From Oscillospiraceae bacterium (GTDB lineage: Bacteria > Bacillota > Clostridia > Oscillospirales > Oscillospiraceae), in NCBI GenBank assembly GCA_009780435.1, contig WRAB01000007.1:44922-108921 (forward strand): a stretch of 64,000 nucleotides of DNA. The letters are read 5' to 3'. Each line of letters opens with the position of its first letter. Position 1 is the stretch's first letter. The translations under genes were made by a program, and so were the position numbers. This document shows, in pieces, positions 15,760-24,182 of this stretch. A model generated the notes under the pieces. That model saw only the letters and a list, made by a program, of their open reading frames with translations, did no database searches and had not been told where the DNA came from.

Positions 15760-16854
15760 ATGAAATTGCGAAAGTGGATTGCATTGATCATTGTGCTGGG
15801 GCTGCTCCTGAGAGGCCTTGTGGCCCTGGAGGCAGATGCGACCTTTGACGCACTGATTCAGGCCGCTATAGGAGACGGTGACCGCCTGGAGGCAGCCGTT
15901 CTCAGTCAATCCTCTCTCCTCATGGCCACGGCGGCACCGCCGCTCCCCGAAGCGGAGCCGGAAGATGTGTTCGAAGCATCATCTGCTGTCGAAGACGCGC
16001 CGCCCCCCGAAGCGGAACCGGAGGCTCTGTCCGCCTACATCCCCACATTGCCAGATCTGTGGTATACGCCCTCCACAACTGATCCTCAGATGACCCGTTC
16101 CGACTTGGATTCCCGACAGCGGGCCGCCAAGATATACCTGCGCAACCACACCGCCTATTCCATCGACATTGAAGGTCTGCTCACCGAGCCCCTCAGTTTT
16201 GACCCCGGTGCAGGTGGGCCTACAGTATTGATTCTCCACACCCACGGCACGGAGGCCTTCACGCCGGACGGGGGCGACTGGTACGACAATGTGGACAACT
16301 ATCGCACCAGCGACAAAAGCCTCAATGTCATCCGCGTGGGGGAGGAGATCGCTGCGGTTTTTGAATCCCGTGGCATTGCGGTACTCCATGACCGCCAGCT
16401 CCACGACTACCCCTCCTTTCGAGGATCCTATGGCCGCTCTTTGACTACCGCCGAGTGGTATTTGGCCCGTTATCCGGAGATTCAGATCATTATCGACGTC
16501 CACCGGGACGCCATTCCTGACGGAAACGGGGGGTTTGTCCGGACGATGGCCGATATAGAGGGCTATAATAGTGCCCAAGTTATGCTGGTGGTGGGGACAG
16601 ATCACGCGGGGCTGTATCATCCGGATTGGCGGGAAAATCTAAAGTTCGCCCTGCGGCTCCACGCGGCCATGGCGGAACAACACCCCTCTCTGGTGCGGCC
16701 CCTGCGCCTCCGAGAGGAGCGATTCAATGCCCACTTGGCCCCCGGTGCGATCCTAGTGGAGATCGGCACCTGTGCCAACACCCTGCAAGAGGCGCTGGTA
16801 GCCGCCAGATTTTTCGCCGCTTCTGCGGCGGATGTGATCTTAGGAGATGGGTAG
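15760..16854 (+). CDS. spoIIP: Stage II sporulation protein P (peptidoglycan amidase/endopeptidase)
   Basis: SpoIIP degrades septal peptidoglycan together with SpoIID and SpoIIM during engulfment. The 364-residue protein has one N-terminal membrane anchor (WIALIIVLGLLLRGLVAL), a Pro/Glu-rich spacer (~60-95) and the SpoIIP catalytic domain, recognised by ILHTHGTEAF (~155) and IIIDVHRDAIPDG (~245), which hold the zinc-binding histidines. Its 3' end overlaps the convergent ydcF-like gene by 15 bases. It indicates that the organism can, or once could, sporulate. Confidence 0.95.
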   Translation: MKLRKWIALIIVLGLLLRGLVALEADATFDALIQAAIGDGDRLEAAVLSQSSLLMATAAPPLPEAEPEDVFEASSAVEDAPPPEAEPEALSAYIPTLPDLWYTPSTTDPQMTRSDLDSRQRAAKIYLRNHTAYSIDIEGLLTEPLSFDPGAGGPTVLILHTHGTEAFTPDGGDWYDNVDNYRTSDKSLNVIRVGEEIAAVFESRGIAVLHDRQLHDYPSFRGSYGRSLTTAEWYLARYPEIQIIIDVHRDAIPDGNGGFVRTMADIEGYNSAQVMLVVGTDHAGLYHPDWRENLKFALRLHAAMAEQHPSLVRPLRLREERFNAHLAPGAILVEIGTCANTLQEALVAARFFAASAADVILGDG

Positions 16855-17607
16855 GAGTTCAGGTGACTGTGTCCGCGTCAGAAACGCCCACTGATTGACA
16901 ACCGCCAGCATCTCACGTAGATAGTTCATGGGCCAAGTATACCATGTCGTAGGCGCCCCCAGGTGACCCGCTTCAATCCCTGCTTGGCGGGCAATTTGGA
17001 CGGCCCGGTAGATGTGAAAATCGTTGGTGACCACGACAGCCCGGAATCCATCTGGAAAATATTCGTTCAAAATTTCTTTTGCAAACTTGAGGTTTTCATA
17101 AGTAGACGTTGACCGATCCTCCAGTAAAATCCGCTCGGTCGGGATGCCTCTGGCGATCAGATACCGGGCCATGGCCTCCGCCTCGGTAATCACCGCACCG
17201 CTCCCAAGTCCGCCGCAGACGATGATATAGGCATGGGGGTTTTTGTGCCAGTATACAATTGCCGTATCCAGGCGGCTGGCCAGGGGACGGCCAACTTCTT
17301 CGCCCCGGAGACCAGCCCCCAGCACGATCACCACATCTTCGCCGTGATCCACATTGTTTACATTGCCGTAGATGAATAAAAACGACACAAATATAATAGG
17401 GATCAGGCAGAGAATTCCTACGACTAGGTGGATTTTCTTAGAAATGCGAGAGATCCAATTGAATAAGAATGCATACAGGATCATGGCGGCGGAAAGTGCG
17501 CCTTGCAGGAAAAATCCCATGGTACGGTTGGATACAAAGGATAAGATGACTAAGTTCGTAAGAAGCAGCAGACCGGCAATCAAGAGGGTAACTCTGATGA
17601 TTTTCAT
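16840..17607 (-). CDS. YdcF-like DUF218 membrane protein
   Basis: A 255-residue protein with three or four N-terminal membrane helices (~1-90) and a DUF218 domain (~100-245) marked by VIVLGAGLRG, IIVCGGLG, EAEAMARYLIARGIP and the ST-YEN motif. The family (SanA, ElyC, YdcF) is linked to envelope polysaccharide or lipid-carrier steps; exact chemistry is unknown. The start at 17607 fits AAAGGAACC upstream. It follows the SLH glycosidase on the same strand after 49 bases, so a wall role is plausible. Confidence 0.88.
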   Translation of the reverse strand: MKIIRVTLLIAGLLLLTNLVILSFVSNRTMGFFLQGALSAAMILYAFLFNWISRISKKIHLVVGILCLIPIIFVSFLFIYGNVNNVDHGEDVVIVLGAGLRGEEVGRPLASRLDTAIVYWHKNPHAYIIVCGGLGSGAVITEAEAMARYLIARGIPTERILLEDRSTSTYENLKFAKEILNEYFPDGFRAVVVTNDFHIYRAVQIARQAGIEAGHLGAPTTWYTWPMNYLREMLAVVNQWAFLTRTQSPELLPIS

Positions 17608-17656
17608 ATGCGCTGGGGTTCCTTTCGTTGAATGACGACTTATTATCCAGACGACA

Positions 17657-20053
17657 TTAATCGGCAAAATGTTCCCATTCCAGCGGGAGGACGGGATCTG
17701 TGGGAAGATCGAAGATGGCTTCTTCCGGGGCGGCTGTCTCTATCGGCACAGCCAATGTCAAGACGCTCGTCATCCGGGCCAGGAGTGCCGCCGCCTCGGC
17801 GCGGGTGACGTGATCGTGGGGAGCCAGTCTCCCGTCAGGGGTTCCGGCGATTAATCCCGCATCAATGAGCCGGGCGATCTCGTTTCTGGCCCAATCGGGG
17901 ACGGCGTCGCCGTCGGGGAAGCGGTTTAAGAGACTGACGGGAGAATTTGTATCCAGCAGTCTGCCCAAAATCGTAAAGGCCTCGGCCCGGGTGATGGTGT
18001 CCATAGCATCGAATTGTACCCCTGCTGCAGTTGGCCTCCCGGTCATATATCCTCTGCTGAACATGACCGCCGCATAGGGGCGTATCCAGTTGGGGATCGC
18101 ATCGTAATCGACAAACTCCCGGCCTGTGAGCTGATAGTGGACGGGATCAACCTCCAGCAGACGGGTGAGCATGGCGGCAAACTCGCCGCGAGATACGTTT
18201 CGGTTGGGAAAGAAGTGTGTGCCGTGGTCTGTGGCCACGCCCATGACCACGCCAGCCAATTGCATCCGGCGGATATAATCCTCGGCCCAGTGGCCGTCGG
18301 TATCGGCGAAAACAGCGGCGACTTGAATGGGAATCACCCGTGAGACACTGCCGACGGACACGGTGATCTGGCCCCGGTCTCCCGGAGTTCCTGTCACTGT
18401 CAGCAGTCCGTCCGGGGAGACCGTCGCCACGCCGTCGGAGACGGACACGGTATAGGCGTCTTGGGAGGAGATCATCTCACGTCCCCCCAGAATGGCATAG
18501 TAGCACAACTGTACACTGTCGCCGTGGGCCAGCCGCAGATCGGTGACGAGTGCGCCGCCAATGCGTACGTCAATCCGCTCCGGCTCGGCCACGAGGGAGA
18601 GCGGCAATCGGCCGCGGGCCCCGTTTTCGGCGTAGACAGTGAGTGTCCCACCGGCAGTCTGCCTTGTGGTGCGGAAAGCCGATCCCTCCTGGTGTCCCAG
18701 GGCGGGATTTGCCCCATAGCGGGCAAATGTGAGTCCGTCGGTAGACAAGGGGAAGTAGCCGCTATCGGTCATAGTGATCCGGTCAGCCAAATCAGTCGGT
18801 GTGACGAGAGAGCCGCCCAGGACGGGGATATGAGTTGGCCGGAACTGGAGATGGACCGGACGTCCGTCGCCTTGATAGATACTGGTCAGCAGGATGTACG
18901 TGACATTGTTTCGCAGAACCCCGCCAGAGGGCCGATTCATCACGGCGACGTCCCGGTTGCCGGGATAGCGGTAGGCGAAGGTGGTGGAGCCGCCCCCGTC
19001 TAAGTTGATGACCTGGGAGGCGCCCAGGGCAATCATCTCCTCCGCCAACTCTCGCAGGGTAAGCCCCTCCGAGTGACCCGGCAGGCGGCCATCCACCGTG
19101 TATAAGATCACACTGCCGTCGGGCCGGATGCCCAGGGCTGTCCTGGGGTGCGCCCCGCTGATCGCGGCGTCCCAACCGGAGGTAATCCACCCGTCAGATA
19201 CTAGGATATCACCGCCGCCGGTGGCCCAGCGGGCCTCGGAGACACGGGGGTCTGAAGAACTCACAGAGAGAGTGACCTGATCGCCCACGGAAAATTGATT
19301 TAATTGCGCCAGATGAGGGCTTGTCCGGTCAGCGGTTAGGACGATATATCCGGGCGGGAGGGGGACGGCTCCGGCGCTGTCTCGAATGTCCGCCACCTCT
19401 AATAGGATCGTGTTCCCCACGGCCACTTGGCCGCCGGTGATGCGAAAGAAAACCTCTCGCCCCGGTGTAGTGGTCCGGGTGGTGGCGGCGTAGTGCTCAT
19501 CCATCAAATACAAAAAGCCCGGTTGACGGAATTTGTTGTAAAAGAACACTGTCGTCCGTTCTCCCGCGCTGGTATTGTATAGATTGAATGTCAACGTGGG
19601 GTTGCCGAAGAAGGCGGAACCGTCCTCGCGGAAAAAGACGGCGTTTCGTCCGTGATGGCTGCTTCTCAGCTGTCCGTCCGATATGTATATCCCCTCCATG
19701 AGACCGGTCTGGAAGGAGAAGAAGTCGGCGTTTATACCCCCCAATACATTGTGTCCTCGGCTCTGGGCGTGGTGGATCACGGAGTAGATATTCGCCCCGC
19801 CATGGACGGTGGCCCCCGCCGACACGATGGGCCGGATATCCCCGCCGGGAACGTAGGAGAGAAAGTGGCTATCCTGCCTGCCCCGTGGGTTTGCGGAGAC
19901 GATGTGACCGTATTCCAAGGTGTCGGAGACCATGAGACGGCTATCTTGTATCCGCCCCCCGGCCCCTGTCGCCAGGGCAGCGCCTGACCACAGGAGAAGT
20001 GCGGCGATAAACAGGAGTAATATTCGAGTGAGGGAGCGGTGGGGTTTTTGCAT
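17657..20053 (-). CDS. Secreted phosphodiester glycosidase (NagPA-like) with three SLH domains
   Basis: A 798-residue exported protein. It has a signal peptide (LTRILLLFIAALLLWSGAALA), a NagPA/phosphodiester glycosidase domain (~60-390; ALGIRPDG and the signature INLDGGGSTTFAYR), Ig-like strands in the middle (~400-580) and three C-terminal SLH repeats (~585-780, e.g. DTDGHWAEDYIRRM; ITRAEAFTILGRLL; VTRAEAAALLARM). Family members cleave sugar-phosphate diesters, so a wall teichoic-acid-like or exopolysaccharide substrate is likely. The SLH repeats should anchor it to a pyruvylated wall polymer, which matches the CsaB-type fusion at 26.3 kb. Confidence 0.92.
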   Translation of the reverse strand: MQKPHRSLTRILLLFIAALLLWSGAALATGAGGRIQDSRLMVSDTLEYGHIVSANPRGRQDSHFLSYVPGGDIRPIVSAGATVHGGANIYSVIHHAQSRGHNVLGGINADFFSFQTGLMEGIYISDGQLRSSHHGRNAVFFREDGSAFFGNPTLTFNLYNTSAGERTTVFFYNKFRQPGFLYLMDEHYAATTRTTTPGREVFFRITGGQVAVGNTILLEVADIRDSAGAVPLPPGYIVLTADRTSPHLAQLNQFSVGDQVTLSVSSSDPRVSEARWATGGGDILVSDGWITSGWDAAISGAHPRTALGIRPDGSVILYTVDGRLPGHSEGLTLRELAEEMIALGASQVINLDGGGSTTFAYRYPGNRDVAVMNRPSGGVLRNNVTYILLTSIYQGDGRPVHLQFRPTHIPVLGGSLVTPTDLADRITMTDSGYFPLSTDGLTFARYGANPALGHQEGSAFRTTRQTAGGTLTVYAENGARGRLPLSLVAEPERIDVRIGGALVTDLRLAHGDSVQLCYYAILGGREMISSQDAYTVSVSDGVATVSPDGLLTVTGTPGDRGQITVSVGSVSRVIPIQVAAVFADTDGHWAEDYIRRMQLAGVVMGVATDHGTHFFPNRNVSRGEFAAMLTRLLEVDPVHYQLTGREFVDYDAIPNWIRPYAAVMFSRGYMTGRPTAAGVQFDAMDTITRAEAFTILGRLLDTNSPVSLLNRFPDGDAVPDWARNEIARLIDAGLIAGTPDGRLAPHDHVTRAEAAALLARMTSVLTLAVPIETAAPEEAIFDLPTDPVLPLEWEHFAD

Positions 20054-20084
20054 GGGGTTCTCCTTTAGTGGTTGGTCGTTTTAC

Positions 20085-20165
20085 AAATGTAGGGGGCGGC
20101 GTCCCGGGTGTCCTGCAATGTACGACTATCTGCAATAGGGCGGGCGAACACTGTTCGCCCGCGGT
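20085..20165. repeat. Dispersed intergenic palindromic repeat (family B), copy 2
   Basis: Contains GGGCGAACACTGTTCGCCC plus a leading module (TGTAGGGGGCGGCGTCCCG, CCTGCAATGTACGACTATCT) matched near 33.45 kb (CGTCCCGCAATGTACAAACATCT). The rest of the gap to 20263 (GC-rich, short CG-rich inverted motifs) shows no gene I can support. Confidence 0.7.
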
Positions 20166-20263
20166 ATACATCGTAGAACGACGCCCGCGGCACGCCATTT
20201 CACGCAATGTGTATCCGAAACGCGGTGTGTCGAGGACGCCACGCCCTACGGTCCGTGCTACGA

Positions 20264-20548
20264 TCAGGCAGTCAACTCGCCGCCTGTGAGGAATGCCTCG
20301 GCAGTCATCAACATGCCAAGTTTGTAGCCGTAGACTTGGCTGTCTACGGCAGTTATTTGATTGAGTGTCATCTGTGCATCTGTATATTGCTCAAGCAGGA
20401 TTTTTTCTTCGTCATTTAGTTTGGCAAGCAAATTGACCTCGGTGCGGGCAACAGTAGCCATTGCCCGTCCATATGCCGAATTATGGCTGAAAAACTGGGA
20501 TTCCGGCGAGATTTTGCCGGAGAAGAATTCTTTTAAGATGCTTTGCAT
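20264..20548 (-). CDS. DUF6809-like small protein
   Basis: A 94-residue helical protein. The sequence MQSILKEFFSGKISPESQFF, NDEEKILLEQYTDAQ and a C-terminal GYKLGMLMTAEAFLTG resembles the short Clostridia proteins grouped as DUF6809. The family is often found near phage or plasmid genes; function is unknown. The start at 20548 is chosen because GGAGG lies 8 bases upstream. AT-rich relative to its neighbours. Confidence 0.7.
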   Translation of the reverse strand: MQSILKEFFSGKISPESQFFSHNSAYGRAMATVARTEVNLLAKLNDEEKILLEQYTDAQMTLNQITAVDSQVYGYKLGMLMTAEAFLTGGELTA

Positions 20549-20677
20549 GTCATATACCTCCATAATTTCTTGTGTTGATTTTCCAGAGGTAGTTTGATAT
20601 GATAGATTTATCAGACTACGGTCTGGTGTCGGGGGCATTCCGTTCTACTTTTGCGAGGAAAGCGGTTTGTCCCTTTT

Positions 20678-20839
20678 TTATTTTTTGAGATCGTCGTAAA
20701 CCTTGTGAACGCCTTTGCGTAAAACCTCCGCTTTTGAAACGTTGAGCTCTTCACTGCTTTCCTGTAATTTTCTCACCGTTTCATCATCAGCCTTGAATTT
20801 AATAGATACGTTCTTCGGGTTGTCAGTTGGACGTCCCAT
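20678..20839 (-). CDS. Ribbon-helix-helix-like small regulator
   Basis: A 53-residue protein beginning MGRPTDNPKNVSIKFKADDE and continuing with two amphipathic helices ending VLRKGVHKVYDDLKK. The pattern of a short basic beta strand (NVSIKF) followed by two helices fits a ribbon-helix-helix (MetJ/Arc) DNA-binding fold, here like plasmid CopG or antitoxin proteins. An in-frame TTG 15 bases upstream with GAGGTGA is an alternative start. Its gene is preceded by a strong promoter overlapping a large palindrome, which suggests autorepression. No toxin gene is adjacent. Confidence 0.7.
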   Translation of the reverse strand: MGRPTDNPKNVSIKFKADDETVRKLQESSEELNVSKAEVLRKGVHKVYDDLKK

Positions 20840-20868
20840 TTTTTTGTTCCCCAAAATAAATTCACCTC

Positions 20869-20919
20869 ACTTACTGGGGGCAATAAATACAATATAACTT
20901 ATTGCCCCCCATAAGTCAA
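20869..20919 (-). promoter_or_regulatory. Promoter and operator palindrome of the ribbon-helix-helix gene
   Basis: Minus-strand TTGACT (20919-20914), a 17-base spacer and TATATT (20896-20891). Inverted arms at 20869-20886 (ACTTACTGGGGGCAATAA) and 20899-20916 match at 16 of 18 positions with a 12-base centre. One arm lies between the -35 and -10 boxes and the other just downstream of the -10, an ideal repressor geometry. Confidence 0.75.
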
Positions 20920-20920
20920 T

Positions 20921-20958
20921 AGAAAAATAAAATATCTCGCCGAATTTCGGCGAGATAT
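20921..20958 (-). terminator. Terminator-like hairpin, minus strand
   Basis: Inverted repeat ATATCTCGCCGAA (20932-20944) / TTCGGCGAGATAT (20946-20958), followed on the minus strand by ATTTTATTTTTCT. It lies directly upstream of the ribbon-helix-helix promoter, where no minus-strand gene ends; it may insulate the promoter or end an unrecognised short RNA. Confidence 0.55.
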
Positions 20959-21088
20959 CCCAGTTTACCAAACTTTTCGCAAAATCTCAACCGGTACGAT
21001 TTTCATTTGTGTTGTAAAATCGGGTAAAATCAGGTAAGATAAGTAGCAGATTCAAAAAACGAAAACGACACCTTGTAAAGGACAACCT

Positions 21089-22627
21089 ATGTCGAACCGA
21101 GATCGTAGCAAGATCAAAACTGTGAGCCTGGTGATTATTATCACCTTCATTGGCAAGGCCATGGGGTTGGGGCGGGACACGCTCATGGCCCATACCTTTG
21201 GTACCGGCTTGGAGGCCGACGCCCTCATGGCCGCCATTGCGCTCCCGCAAAACTTTTTTGACGCCATCTTCGCCTCCGCCGTCTCCGCCAGCTTTATCCC
21301 CGTTTTCAACGAAGTCATGCAGCGGGAGGGCCGGGAAGAGGCAGACCGTTTAGCCAGCAGCTTTTTCACATTGGTCGGTTTAACTGCGGCCACTCTGACG
21401 TTTTTGGGTATGATCTTCGCCCCCTCGCTGGTGGAACTTGTGGCCGCCAACTTTGACCCGGAGAGAGCGGCCCTGGCCGCCCGTCTGCTCCGGATCATCT
21501 TCCCCTCCCTCTTCTTCACCGGTATTGCCTTTTCCATGGTGGGGATGTTAAACTCGTTCGGGGAGTTCAACATTCCGGCGGCCATGAGTGTGGCCTCCAA
21601 CGGGATTTTGATCATATATTTCCTCTTTTTCGTCCCCTACTTCGGCGTCTACGGTGCGGCGGCAGCACTTTTGATCGGCTGGGCGGCCCAGGCGGTGATG
21701 CAGATCCCCAGCCTGCGAAAACAGGGCTACCGCTATCGGCCCCGACTCCGCCACCCCGGCCTGGGGAAGATTTTCCGGCTCATGCTCCCCGTCATGGTCA
21801 GCGCCTGGGTTCTGCCCATCAACATGTTGGTGAGCACACGATTTGCATCAGGCCTGTCCGGCGGTGTGGCCAGCGTACACTTGGCCAACCGCCTATATAT
21901 CGTGATCGTTGGGATTCTGGTTCTGTCGGTAACAAACGTCATCTTCCCCGAGATGAGCCGCCTCTCCGCCGCCGGAGAGCGGACTCAGTTTCGTACGTTG
22001 ATATCCACCGCAATCCACACACTCCTGTTTTTGCTCATCCCTATGACCGTGGGCCTCATGGTTCTGGCCACCCCTCTGATCCAGCTGCTTTTTGAGCACC
22101 GGCAATTTGATGCGGAATCCACACACCTCACGGCTAGCGCCCTCTTCTTTATGAGTATAGGGATGGTGGGCTACGGAATGCAAAATGTGTTGATCCGCGC
22201 ATTTTATGCGGAGAAGAAGGGAAAGCTCCCGCTGGTTTCGAGCCTGATTGCAATTATCGTAAACTTGCTACTCTGCATTCTTCTGGTGGATCGGCTCGGC
22301 GTGGGGGGAATTGCCCTGGCCTCCGCAGTCTCTCTCAGCGCAGCGGCGGCGATTCTGGCCGTTGCGACACACAGACAAGATAAAAACCTGTTCACCGGAG
22401 ACCTATGGCAGAGCGTATTGAAAATAGGCGTTTCAGCCGCCGTCATGGGCGCCGTGGTCATCCTGGCACGCGACCTGCTCTCGGATGTCCTCGGCTTTAC
22501 CTTGCCAAGCCGGATGGTCGTCATCTTTGTCCCCATGCTCTTGGGCGCCACAGTGTATTTTGCACTGGCAATCCTGTTTAAACTGCCGCAGATGGCATAT
22601 GTCGTACAGATAATAAAAAGGAGGTGA
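21089..22627 (+). CDS. murJ: MurJ/MviN-family lipid flippase
   Basis: A 512-residue polytopic protein with about 14 membrane helices in the MOP superfamily. Family hallmarks include an N-terminal GKAMGLGRDTLMAHTFGTGLEADAL, the ASAVSASFIPVFNE motif and arginine-rich cytoplasmic loops. MurJ flips lipid II, but MOP proteins in polysaccharide clusters can flip other lipid-linked glycans, and the neighbours here suggest a secondary wall polymer as an alternative. First gene of the surface-glycan operon; the next gene starts 4 bases after its stop. Confidence 0.9.
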   Translation: MSNRDRSKIKTVSLVIIITFIGKAMGLGRDTLMAHTFGTGLEADALMAAIALPQNFFDAIFASAVSASFIPVFNEVMQREGREEADRLASSFFTLVGLTAATLTFLGMIFAPSLVELVAANFDPERAALAARLLRIIFPSLFFTGIAFSMVGMLNSFGEFNIPAAMSVASNGILIIYFLFFVPYFGVYGAAAALLIGWAAQAVMQIPSLRKQGYRYRPRLRHPGLGKIFRLMLPVMVSAWVLPINMLVSTRFASGLSGGVASVHLANRLYIVIVGILVLSVTNVIFPEMSRLSAAGERTQFRTLISTAIHTLLFLLIPMTVGLMVLATPLIQLLFEHRQFDAESTHLTASALFFMSIGMVGYGMQNVLIRAFYAEKKGKLPLVSSLIAIIVNLLLCILLVDRLGVGGIALASAVSLSAAAAILAVATHRQDKNLFTGDLWQSVLKIGVSAAVMGAVVILARDLLSDVLGFTLPSRMVVIFVPMLLGATVYFALAILFKLPQMAYVVQIIKRR

Positions 22628-22631
22628 TGGT

Positions 22632-24182
22632 TTGCTCCGTATTTTAAAGGCCAGTTTCTTCTATATGTTACTGGACTCCTGTCTGGTTAAACTTACAGAA
22701 AGCGTTCAAAAGAGCGCCATCGTCCGCACCCTGGGCCGAGTTTTTGCCCAGATCAGGCGCTGGGCGAAGGACAGTGCCATCGTCCAGTTCTGCACTTGGA
22801 TCGCAGATGGCATCGGGAGCAGCGTCCGAAACAGCGCCATCCTGGCCCGATTTCTCAAAGAGGATGAGGTGGGCCGATTCCGGGAACGGGGCGTCATCTA
22901 TCGAGGCTATCTGGCCGTGCTGGGTTTCTTGCGGCAGATCTATCACGCCCAGCGGTTGGACAAGCTCTTTGGGAGCAGCCTCCTCCTAAAACCATGGATC
23001 TGGGCCAGTTTGGCTATGATCGCATTGCCTCTCCTGCCCACGATGGCGGTACTGGGTCTTGTGATTCTCAGTATGCTCTCCCTCATTGCGACCCTCTGCC
23101 ATGATCGAGAACGCAATTTGACGTATACGGCGGTCAATAAATACGTCTGGTTCTACGCACTGGCCTACGGGCTCGCCACAATCGTCAGCGTGACGCCCCG
23201 GGAGAGCCTTGATGTGGGGCTTATCACCGTTTGCTTTGTGCTCTTTTTCCAAGTGCTCCTGTCCAGTATTGAGACAAAGCGCCAAGTGCGTGGGATTCTG
23301 TATCTTCTCGCCGGGGTGGGTGCCGTAGTCAGTGTCTATGGATTTTATCAGTTTATCTTCTCCACCACCGCCGGGGGTGCATGGCTAGATCGGGGTATGT
23401 TCGACTTCGGTGTGCGGGTCTACAGCACGTTCGGCAACCCCAATGTGCTGGGCGAATACTTCCTGCTGATTATCCCCCTCATCTTTGGCGCACTGTTAAT
23501 CACAAAGTCGAGGCCTGGGCGGCTCTATTTCTTCGGAACGGCAGTGCTCATGTGTATTTGCTTGGTGCTCACTTATTCCAGGGGCTCCTATCTGGGGATC
23601 GCCATCGCCGCGGCGGTATTTTTGGTACTCTTAGATCGGCGATTTATCCTGCCGGGAATCTTGTTTGCGGCGCTCCTGTTTCTCGCTCTACCCGCTACGA
23701 TTATTGACCGGTTCTTATCTATCGGCGACCTGGGGGACACCTCCACCAGTTTCCGGGTGTTCATCTGGATGGGGACTCTGGCCATGCTCCGGGACTATTG
23801 GTTTTCCGGCATCGGGCCGGGGGAGGCGGCCTGGGCCATGGTCTATCCCGCCTACGCGTTCAGCGCCATTGTAACGCCCCACTCCCACAACTTGTTTTTA
23901 CAGATCACAAGTGACGCAGGCGCACCGGGGCTGCTCGTGTTTTTGGGCGTACTCTACCAATATTTCAAAGCCACCTTCGCCGCCATCCGGCGGAAAATCC
24001 AGGGCGAACAGCGGATTTTGGTCATCGCCTCCATCGCCAGTGTAGTGGGCTTTTTGGTGCAGAGTATGACGGACTACACGTTTTACAATTACCGGCTCAT
24101 GCTCTTTTTCTGGGCCGTTTTGGCCTTAGGACTGATAGCCGTCCGATATGATAAGCTAAAAGAGGGGGGTGAAGGCCCTTGA
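22632..24182 (+). CDS. O-antigen ligase/polymerase-like (Wzy_C) membrane protein
   Basis: A 516-residue membrane protein with about 12 helices and a Wzy_C/WaaL region (~250-430; FGNPNVLGEYFLLIIPL, CLVLTYSRGSYLGIA, large loop, HSHNLFLQI). Proteins of this group polymerise or transfer lipid-linked glycans on the outer membrane face. The first ~110 residues are unusual, carrying three similar segments (QKSAIVRTLG, KDSAIVQFCT, RNSAILARFL). The start is TTG with GGAGGTGATGG before it. Its stop overlaps the next start by 4 bases. Confidence 0.85.
   Translation: MLRILKASFFYMLLDSCLVKLTESVQKSAIVRTLGRVFAQIRRWAKDSAIVQFCTWIADGIGSSVRNSAILARFLKEDEVGRFRERGVIYRGYLAVLGFLRQIYHAQRLDKLFGSSLLLKPWIWASLAMIALPLLPTMAVLGLVILSMLSLIATLCHDRERNLTYTAVNKYVWFYALAYGLATIVSVTPRESLDVGLITVCFVLFFQVLLSSIETKRQVRGILYLLAGVGAVVSVYGFYQFIFSTTAGGAWLDRGMFDFGVRVYSTFGNPNVLGEYFLLIIPLIFGALLITKSRPGRLYFFGTAVLMCICLVLTYSRGSYLGIAIAAAVFLVLLDRRFILPGILFAALLFLALPATIIDRFLSIGDLGDTSTSFRVFIWMGTLAMLRDYWFSGIGPGEAAWAMVYPAYAFSAIVTPHSHNLFLQITSDAGAPGLLVFLGVLYQYFKATFAAIRRKIQGEQRILVIASIASVVGFLVQSMTDYTFYNYRLMLFFWAVLALGLIAVRYDKLKEGGEGP

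Noticed and set aside
20068..20289. ORF of 73 codons across the repeat region
   Set aside because: Composition is that of palindromic repeat sequence and there is no ribosome binding site.
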